A stretch of 6,199 nucleotides of DNA from Planctomycetota bacterium (GTDB taxonomy: Bacteria; Planctomycetota; UBA8108; UBA1146; JAJFFE01): contig JAGQRC010000240.1 of assembly GCA_020425835.1 (NCBI GenBank), positions 1-6,199 on the forward strand. The letters are read 5' to 3'. Positions 1-4,138 of the stretch are shown piece by piece. The number at the start of each line of letters is the position of its first letter. Within the stretch, counting starts at the first letter, position 1. Below the pieces are notes generated by a model. The model was not told where the DNA came from, did no database searches, and saw only the letters and a list, made by a program, of their open reading frames with translations. Made by a program: the position numbers and the translations under genes.

Positions 1-1267
1 CGCCGATGAAGGGATGAGACAGCGCGACATCCACTTGCACGTCGGCGAGCAGGACATCGACATCGATGGCGAGCGAGCTCTCCGTGATCCCGGTCGCGAG
101 GAGCGGTAGCGCGGCGACGCTGCAGCTCTCCGCTCCCGGCTCGTCGACCACCGCGACGTCGCAGCAGGCGGGAACCTGGACGATGCCGGCGACCTCCGGC
201 TCGAGGCAGAGCGACACGAGTTGCTGCGGCTCGAGGCCGGTCACGCTGTGCGAGACGATCTCCCCCACAGCGAAGGGTCCGGGCAACGTCTCGAGCAGCG
301 CACCGTTGCGGAGCAGCCGCAAGGTGTCGTGATCGGCCGCGACCACCCAGCTCACGTCGATCGTGCCCGATCCCGGAGACGAGCTGCACACGAGATCATC
401 GATCGCGACCTGCTGACAGGTGACCTCGATCGCTCCGTCTCCGGTCGCGCCGTTCCAGCCACCGACTTGAACGAGATAGCTCTCGGTCGGGGTGACGGCG
501 AAGGTGACGCGGGTCTGCGTTCCGCAACCCGATGCATCGTCGTTGCACGCGACGGCCGCGGACTCCGGAGGTGGGCAGCCGACCGCCGCCGGATAGACCG
601 CGATCGCGGAATCGTAGGAGGCTTGACCGCACGTGGTGATCGTCGCTTCTCCCACGCAGCTCGGTGAGTAGAGGAACCAGACGTCTCCGCCGATCCCCGC
701 ACAACCCGGCGGTCCATCGGTGGTCGATCCGATCGTCGAGTACGGGTAGAGCCCCTCGGTGATCGGCAGCGCGTCGGCGCAGAGATCCACGGCGGAAGGC
801 GGCGCGATCGTGTCGATGGTCAGCGTCCCATCGCCCTCGGCCGCTTGCCAGCCGGCGACCTGAATGCGGTAGGTCTCCCCGGCGACCGCCTCGAACGTCA
901 GGACGGAGTGCGGCCAACAGCCCGGCGCGTCGTCATTGCAAGCGAGCACCGTCATGGCGTCCGGCGGACAACCAGCGGTGGCGGGGTAGACGGCGATGAC
1001 GGTGTCGTAGGTCGCCGTCCCGCACGTCGAGAGTCGAACGGTCTGTGTCTCGGGCGCGACGAAGTCGAACCAGATGTCGGCGCCGACCGTGACGCACGGG
1101 GCCGGTCCGTCCGCCGTCGCTCCGACGTTGGAGTAGGGCGTCGATCCCATCGATATCGTCAGCGCTGCGCCACAGTCGTCGTTGGAGGGCTGGGCGTTCG
1201 CACCTCCCCAGCCGATGACCCATGCGACGAGTGTCGCGGTCCCGATCCCGCCGAGCCTCACCACCAT
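1..1267 (-). CDS. Secreted protein with two Cys-rich repeats, FnIII-like module and start of a P-domain-like module (C-terminus off window)
   Basis: An open frame of 422 codons runs from ATG at 1267 off the left edge with no stop. Residues 1-25 form a signal peptide (hydrophobic run, then A-N-A before Q26), so the product is probably exported. Residues about 30-153 and 161-284 are two copies of one module ('DIWFDF'/'DVWFLY', 'STCG'/'TTCG', 'YDTVIAVYP'/'YDSAIAVYP', 'ACNDDA', then V-A-G-W/V-G-G-W). Their cysteines keep identical spacing. The module resembles beta-sandwich repeats common in planctomycete secreted proteins and related to pre-peptidase C-terminal domains. Residues about 288-373 look FnIII-like (C294, 'IDVSW', 'LRLLRNG', C354, C368-C369). 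From about 380 the pattern ('IDVDVLLADVQVDVALSHPFIG') resembles the start of a proprotein-convertase P domain, which usually continues with Asp-Leu. No catalytic motif is visible. A good AAGGA ribosome site 6 nt upstream supports the start. A structural, adhesive or protease-associated role is inference; the missing C-terminus could change it. Confidence 0.87.
   Translation of the reverse strand, partial: MVVRLGGIGTATLVAWVIGWGGANAQPSNDDCGAALTISMGSTPYSNVGATADGPAPCVTVGADIWFDFVAPETQTVRLSTCGTATYDTVIAVYPATAGCPPDAMTVLACNDDAPGCWPHSVLTFEAVAGETYRIQVAGWQAAEGDGTLTIDTIAPPSAVDLCADALPITEGLYPYSTIGSTTDGPPGCAGIGGDVWFLYSPSCVGEATITTCGQASYDSAIAVYPAAVGCPPPESAAVACNDDASGCGTQTRVTFAVTPTESYLVQVGGWNGATGDGAIEVTCQQVAIDDLVCSSSPGSGTIDVSWVVAADHDTLRLLRNGALLETLPGPFAVGEIVSHSVTGLEPQQLVSLCLEPEVAGIVQVPACCDVAVVDEPGAESCSVAALPLLATGITESSLAIDVDVLLADVQVDVALSHPFIG
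416..1180 (-). repeat. Two tandem copies of a Cys-patterned 131-residue-period protein module
   Basis: Within the leftmost protein, copy 1 has cysteines at residues 32, 58, 82, 100, 110 and 117. Copy 2 has them at 163, 189, 213, 231, 241 and 248. Every cysteine is offset by exactly 131 residues, and copy 2 has one extra at 204. Aromatic and acidic landmarks (D-x-W-F, Y-D, C-N-D-D, G-D-G) align as well. The copies differ at many other residues, so this is an old internal duplication or a standard multidomain array, not a recent DNA repeat. Conserved spacing suggests two or three disulfides per module, which fits an exported protein. Confidence 0.85.
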
Positions 1268-1268
1268 G

Positions 1269-1293
1269 CCGGTTCCTTCCCCTCGGAAACCGG
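1269..1293 (-). promoter_or_regulatory. Ribosome binding site (AAGGA) of the leftmost gene, within a possible hairpin
   Basis: Read on the minus strand, AAGGA occupies 1278-1274 and lies 6 nt before the ATG at 1267, which fixes that start. The site overlaps an inverted repeat: 1285-1293 (ggaaaccgg on the plus strand) can pair with 1269-1276 (ccggttcc), giving eight base pairs with one bulged base and an 8-nt loop. In the RNA the GGA of the ribosome site would be paired while its AA sits in the loop. The remaining gap from the stop of the upstream gene (1357) is short, 89 nt in all, and shows no U-tract terminator, so read-through from that gene is plausible. Confidence 0.6.
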
Positions 1294-1356
1294 AATGATA
1301 TCCGCGCACGGCTCTCGACGCACCCGGCGACGGAGATCCCGACGCCGACGCGTTCG

Positions 1357-3111
1357 CTACGACGACAGGAGTCGGATCGAGAGACCAGTGGTGATCACCG
1401 GCTGACCGAACTGCTGCTGGGTCAAACCCTCCAGCAGGACGCCCGATCGCGCGTCGTAGACCCAGCGTCGCAGCCCTCCGCGACCGCGAGAAGCGATGAC
1501 GACGACCGCGACCCCCGAGACGTCGGGTCCGATGTGCTCGACGACGGTGCGGTCGTGCGTCACCGGATCGTAGTCGATCTCCTGACCGGGGCGGAGCGTC
1601 GCGAGTGCGGCAGGTGCGACGATCAACGCGCCGAACTGGGCGGGGCTCGAGTAGCTCTCGAGGCGGACGACGTTGCCGCCCAGGTTTGCGACCAGCTCCT
1701 GACGCGTGAGGCCGCCGCCGATGGCGTGGATCGTGATGGAGGCCTGGAACGGCGTCGAGCTCGGTGGCGCGACGCCCATGTCGAGCGTCTGCGCTCCCTG
1801 GTAACGGAGCGTTCGGCCATCGAAGGTCGTGGGCAGCGGTGTCTGCGCCCAAGGCAGGTTCAACGCGCGAACGTGGACCCATTGGCTGACGACGATCGTC
1901 GAGTCGGTCGAGGTTGCGGGTCCGTAGCGACCGGTCGACGGATCGAACTCGTTGCGGGTCGCGCTCGAACGCATGGTGGCGCTGAACGAGATCTGGAGAC
2001 CGGTGTCGAGGTCGTACACGTTGGCGGAGGAACTCGAGCTGCTCTTCACCTGGATCATGACCGCGCGAAACGTCCGGCCGTTGTGCTGGTACTGACCGCG
2101 CACGATGTTCAGTCCGTCGCGCTCGCCGGTCGGCAAATGGGCGAGAACGTGGGGGTGCACCCAGTACTCGCAGCCGCTCGGGTGACAGACCAGACTGGTC
2201 ACCGATCCGGGACTCGGAGGCTGGACGGTGCCGTCGCCGTCGTAGTGGCGGACGTCCATCACCACGGCAGTGTCGGTGACGGCGATGACGTCGATCTCCT
2301 GGTAGCCCGCCGCGGCACCGCCGGTCGGGACCTCATCGAGGCGAAGACTCCGCCCGTTCTCATCCCGGAACGGCCCGTTCGGATCCTCGTGAACCGTCGA
2401 TCGACCGGCCGCACCGACCGTGTTCGCGGTGCCGAGCCAGAAAGTCATCCGAGTCCCGGGGCGGATGTTCTCCGGCGCTCGCAGTCCGTCGGCGCCCGGG
2501 ACCAGCGCGAACATGGGATCGATCGGCGGAGCGAGCGAGGCCGCGGTCGTGCTCGGACCGGGACCCGGAAACGGACCCGGCATCGGCGACGGGCCCGGCC
2601 CTGGAGCCGGGACCGGTGCGGCGTTCTCCTTCTGGCAGCGGAACGAGGCCCAGCCCTCGTCGTCGTTCCCGGCGCGACCGACGAACGCGCCCTGTTCGAG
2701 CGACGCGACGATGCGCTGCGTCGACACGGGGATCCGCTGCCCGGTCTCCACGATCTCCATCTCGAGCCGCCGACTGGTCAGTTGGAGGCTCCCGGCGTCG
2801 AGGGTGCCGTCGAACTCGCCGCGATAGCGCACGGTGACCGGGCGATTCGAGTCGTCCCGGAGCATGAGCTCCGCCTCGGCGCGCGCCGTGTAGCGGGAGT
2901 CCTGTTTGGCCACGACGAAGTGGACGGGATAGGACACCGCTGCGCCATTCGCGTCCGTCTCCTCCGCGGTCCCGTGCCACGTCCCGACCCAGGGATCGAC
3001 CTCCGGTACCGCCCGCGGAGGGCGGAGGAAACCCTGAGCCGCGATCGCCGGGGCCAGTGCCAACGCGATGATCAGAGCGAGCGAGGAGATCGACGTGCGG
3101 TTTGGTCTCAT
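1357..3111 (-). CDS. Secreted two-domain protein of unknown function with Pro/Gly linker
   Basis: This is a complete 584-residue protein that I do not recognise as a named family. Residues 1-26 are a signal peptide (Arg near the N-terminus, 'LALIIALALAPAIAAQ'), so it is probably exported. Residues about 40-160 form a beta-rich domain starting 'WVGTWHGTAE', with alternating strands ('YPVHFVVAKQ', 'RYTARAEAEL', 'VRYRGEFDGT') and a late W154/C159; it looks like a small barrel or sandwich. Residues 166-186 are almost only Pro, Gly, Ser, Ala, a flexible linker. Residues about 215-584 form a second domain beginning 'GTRMTFWLGTA', with C309 and C314 as a likely local disulfide, a six-Ser run at 357-362 and many beta-type strands. 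No catalytic motif, lipobox or transmembrane anchor is visible. The ATG at 3111 is chosen because the signal peptide starts there and AAGGGA lies 6 nt upstream; the frame stays open farther upstream but then runs antisense to the VWA-like gene. The gene precedes the repeat protein by 89 nt in the same direction, a possible two-gene operon. Confidence 0.88.
   Translation of the reverse strand: MRPNRTSISSLALIIALALAPAIAAQGFLRPPRAVPEVDPWVGTWHGTAEETDANGAAVSYPVHFVVAKQDSRYTARAEAELMLRDDSNRPVTVRYRGEFDGTLDAGSLQLTSRRLEMEIVETGQRIPVSTQRIVASLEQGAFVGRAGNDDEGWASFRCQKENAAPVPAPGPGPSPMPGPFPGPGPSTTAASLAPPIDPMFALVPGADGLRAPENIRPGTRMTFWLGTANTVGAAGRSTVHEDPNGPFRDENGRSLRLDEVPTGGAAAGYQEIDVIAVTDTAVVMDVRHYDGDGTVQPPSPGSVTSLVCHPSGCEYWVHPHVLAHLPTGERDGLNIVRGQYQHNGRTFRAVMIQVKSSSSSSANVYDLDTGLQISFSATMRSSATRNEFDPSTGRYGPATSTDSTIVVSQWVHVRALNLPWAQTPLPTTFDGRTLRYQGAQTLDMGVAPPSSTPFQASITIHAIGGGLTRQELVANLGGNVVRLESYSSPAQFGALIVAPAALATLRPGQEIDYDPVTHDRTVVEHIGPDVSGVAVVVIASRGRGGLRRWVYDARSGVLLEGLTQQQFGQPVITTGLSIRLLSS
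2554..2616 (-). repeat. Pro/Gly-rich linker coding segment
   Basis: Codons 166-186 of the 584-residue secreted protein encode a low-complexity run of Pro-Gly-Pro type, with occasional Ser, Ala, Met and Phe. On DNA it appears as repeated gggcccgg and ggacccgg-like units. It separates the N-terminal beta-rich domain from the large C-terminal domain and is best read as a flexible extracellular linker. No stop or frameshift occurs inside it. Confidence 0.8.
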
Positions 3112-3117
3112 CTCGGG

Positions 3118-3123
3118 TCCCTT
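3118..3123 (-). promoter_or_regulatory. Ribosome binding site of the 584-residue secreted protein gene
   Basis: Minus-strand AAGGGA lies 6 nt before the ATG at 3111. It is a moderate match to a Shine-Dalgarno sequence, correctly spaced, and it agrees with the signal peptide beginning at that ATG. Confidence 0.55.
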
Positions 3124-3253
3124 CGGTGGTCGTCCGTCACCCCATGCGATGAGCGGGAGTTCCCGGGGCCAGAGAATCCCGAGATTTTGCGACCCCCCGA
3201 GCTGGATCGGGAAAGGTCGACGGGATTCGATCGTCGACGTCGTCTCTGGGGCT

Positions 3254-3265
3254 GTCCCGCGGGAC
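3254..3265. repeat. Perfect 12-bp palindrome in the divergent intergenic region
   Basis: GTCCCGCGGGAC reads the same on both strands. Its right edge lies 62 bp before the ATG of the VWA-like gene, a typical place for an operator or promoter-proximal site. It is pure sequence observation; no known regulator site is assigned. Confidence 0.5.
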
Positions 3266-3316
3266 GCCGGAAGCCGGAGCTTCGCGGGCCCGGGACGACT
3301 CGGGGGGGTGATGATC

Positions 3317-3321
3317 GGGAG
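3317..3321 (+). promoter_or_regulatory. Ribosome binding site of the VWA-like gene
   Basis: GGGAG lies 6 nt before the ATG at 3328. It is a reasonable Shine-Dalgarno match and supports starting the protein there. Upstream in-frame codons would instead run antisense through the neighbouring secreted-protein gene. Confidence 0.55.
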
Positions 3322-3327
3322 TGCGGA

Positions 3328-4005
3328 ATGACGAGAGCCATCTCGTTCGGTCTGGTGGTCTGGGCGCTGTGCGGAGTGTGGGGACCGAGGCTGTTCGCCG
3401 AAGCGATCGCGGTCGCCGACGCGAGGCGTCCACTCGATCTTCCTGCGGAGCTCGAGCGGGGCGAGGCCGACCCGGTCTCGGCGCCGGAAGCGATCGAGTT
3501 CTACGGGACGATTCGGGAGGGAGACGCCTGCATCTTCTGCGTGGAGCGGTCGGAGGAGTTCGGGGCGGATCCGAAGTTCGAGGCGATGAAGGAAGAGCTC
3601 CGGCACGCCGTTCAGCAACTCAGCCGTCGCACCGAGTTCGGCATCGTCGCGTACTACTGCGGGGTCATCGCGTTCCAGCCCGGTCCCGTCTTCGCGACAC
3701 CGGCCAACAAGCTCGCGGCGACCGCGTTCATCGACGCGATGGAGGGGGATGGGCAATCGTTCCCGGCGTACGGCGGTACCGAAGCGCTCCGGCAAGCCCA
3801 ACAGTCGTCCGCTTCCGGGAAGTTCATCGTGATGGTCGGATACGCTCATCAGTGTATGCCGGAACAGGCCCTGATCGACATCCAGGACAGCAACTACCAA
3901 AGCACCCCGATCCACACGATCGTGGTCGGCTCGACCTGCGATCTCTTCTTCTTCCAGCAGTTGGCGACCACCAACGGAGGTTCCTGCGAGAACCTGGTGG
4001 ACTGA
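3328..4005 (+). CDS. Exported von Willebrand factor A-like protein with degenerate MIDAS
   Basis: This is a complete 225-residue protein with an N-terminal hydrophobic signal (residues 4-24, likely cleavage near 'LFAEA'). Residues about 55-225 follow the VWA fold order: a first strand 'ACIFCVERSEEFG' (67-79), helix 'KFEAMKEELRHAVQQL' (83-98), strand 'EFGIVAYYCG' (103-112), a 'YGGTEALRQA' segment (148-157), strand 'KFIVMVGYAHQC' (165-176), strand 'IHTIVVGS' (195-202) and a closing 'FFFQQLATTNGGSC' (207-220), like the end of many VWA domains. In metal-binding VWA proteins the first strand ends in D-x-S-x-S. Here it reads E73-R-S75-E-E77, and the later Asp (usually '(S/T)DG') is absent at 'MVGYAHQ'; only T151 remains in place. 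Classical MIDAS metal binding is therefore doubtful. Five cysteines in the mature part suggest disulfides. It is transcribed divergently from the 584-residue protein and convergently with the peptidase gene. Ligand and role are unknown. Confidence 0.85.
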   Translation: MTRAISFGLVVWALCGVWGPRLFAEAIAVADARRPLDLPAELERGEADPVSAPEAIEFYGTIREGDACIFCVERSEEFGADPKFEAMKEELRHAVQQLSRRTEFGIVAYYCGVIAFQPGPVFATPANKLAATAFIDAMEGDGQSFPAYGGTEALRQAQQSSASGKFIVMVGYAHQCMPEQALIDIQDSNYQSTPIHTIVVGSTCDLFFFQQLATTNGGSCENLVD

Positions 4006-4023
4006 ACCCGATTCCCGAAGGTG

Positions 4024-4111
4024 GAGTCGTCGAGTCTTCGGCGGGGATGGCGGACTCCGGGCGAGCCCGCCGTCTATCGCTCGGAGGCGAAACGCCGGTC
4101 CTCGACGACTC
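4024..4111. terminator. Nested inverted repeats in the convergent gap, possible bidirectional terminator
   Basis: The 133-nt gap between the ends of the VWA-like gene and the peptidase gene contains an outer 11-bp inverted repeat (gagtcgtcgag at 4024-4034 with ctcgacgactc at 4101-4111). Inside is a hairpin at 4046-4074 (gatggcgg with ccgccgtc, including one wobble pair, extended by ctc/gag around a 5-nt loop) and a small ggcg-aaa-cgcc hairpin at 4086-4096. Neither flank carries a U-tract, so it is not a textbook intrinsic terminator. Its place between two converging stops is what suggests a termination or transcript-end role. Confidence 0.4.
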
Positions 4112-4138
4112 TGGCTTCGTTGCAGCTCCTCGAGGGAG

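Larger units (their letters stand above)
3112..3327. promoter_or_regulatory. Divergent intergenic region with clustered CGGGA/TCCCG motifs
   Basis: This 216-bp stretch separates two genes transcribed away from each other, so it should hold promoters for both. I find no convincing sigma-70 -35/-10 pair on either strand; the only A/T-rich spot is around 3182-3188 (agatttt). CGGGA occurs at 3154, 3208, 3221, 3260, 3291 and 3316, and TCCCG at 3161, 3177 and 3255, nine in all. A hand count of about six in 600 bp of nearby coding sequence (4141-4740) implies about two expected here. Some units are paired as inverted repeats: 3154-3165 (5 bp around a 2-bp centre), 3177-3182 with 3207-3212, and the perfect palindrome at 3254-3265. 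An operator role is inference. Confidence 0.45.

Noticed and set aside
396..1405. Other frames of 90-190 residues in the left region
   Set aside because: They overlap the partial repeat-protein gene, whose 422-codon frame has a signal peptide and matched cysteine repeats; the alternatives are Arg-rich shadows.
2026..2043. Six-serine run as a slippage-prone repeat
   Set aside because: The codons are mixed (AGC, TCG, AGT, TCC), so there is no homopolymer or short-unit DNA repeat to slip.
3140..3166. ECF-sigma-like promoter (GGAAC on the minus strand) before the 584-residue protein gene
   Set aside because: A GGAAC is present, but no convincing -10 element follows at the right distance, and the match is short enough to be chance.
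1222..3327. Very long plus-strand open frame leading into the VWA-like gene
   Set aside because: It lies antisense to the 584-residue secreted protein, its translation is Arg/Asp-rich without domain pattern, and the signal peptide and ribosome site place the true start at 3328. High GC content makes long antisense frames common.
3112..3915. Upstream extension of the 584-residue protein's minus-strand frame to 3915
   Set aside because: The extension runs antisense to the VWA-like gene, has low-complexity content, and would bury the clear signal peptide that starts at 3111.
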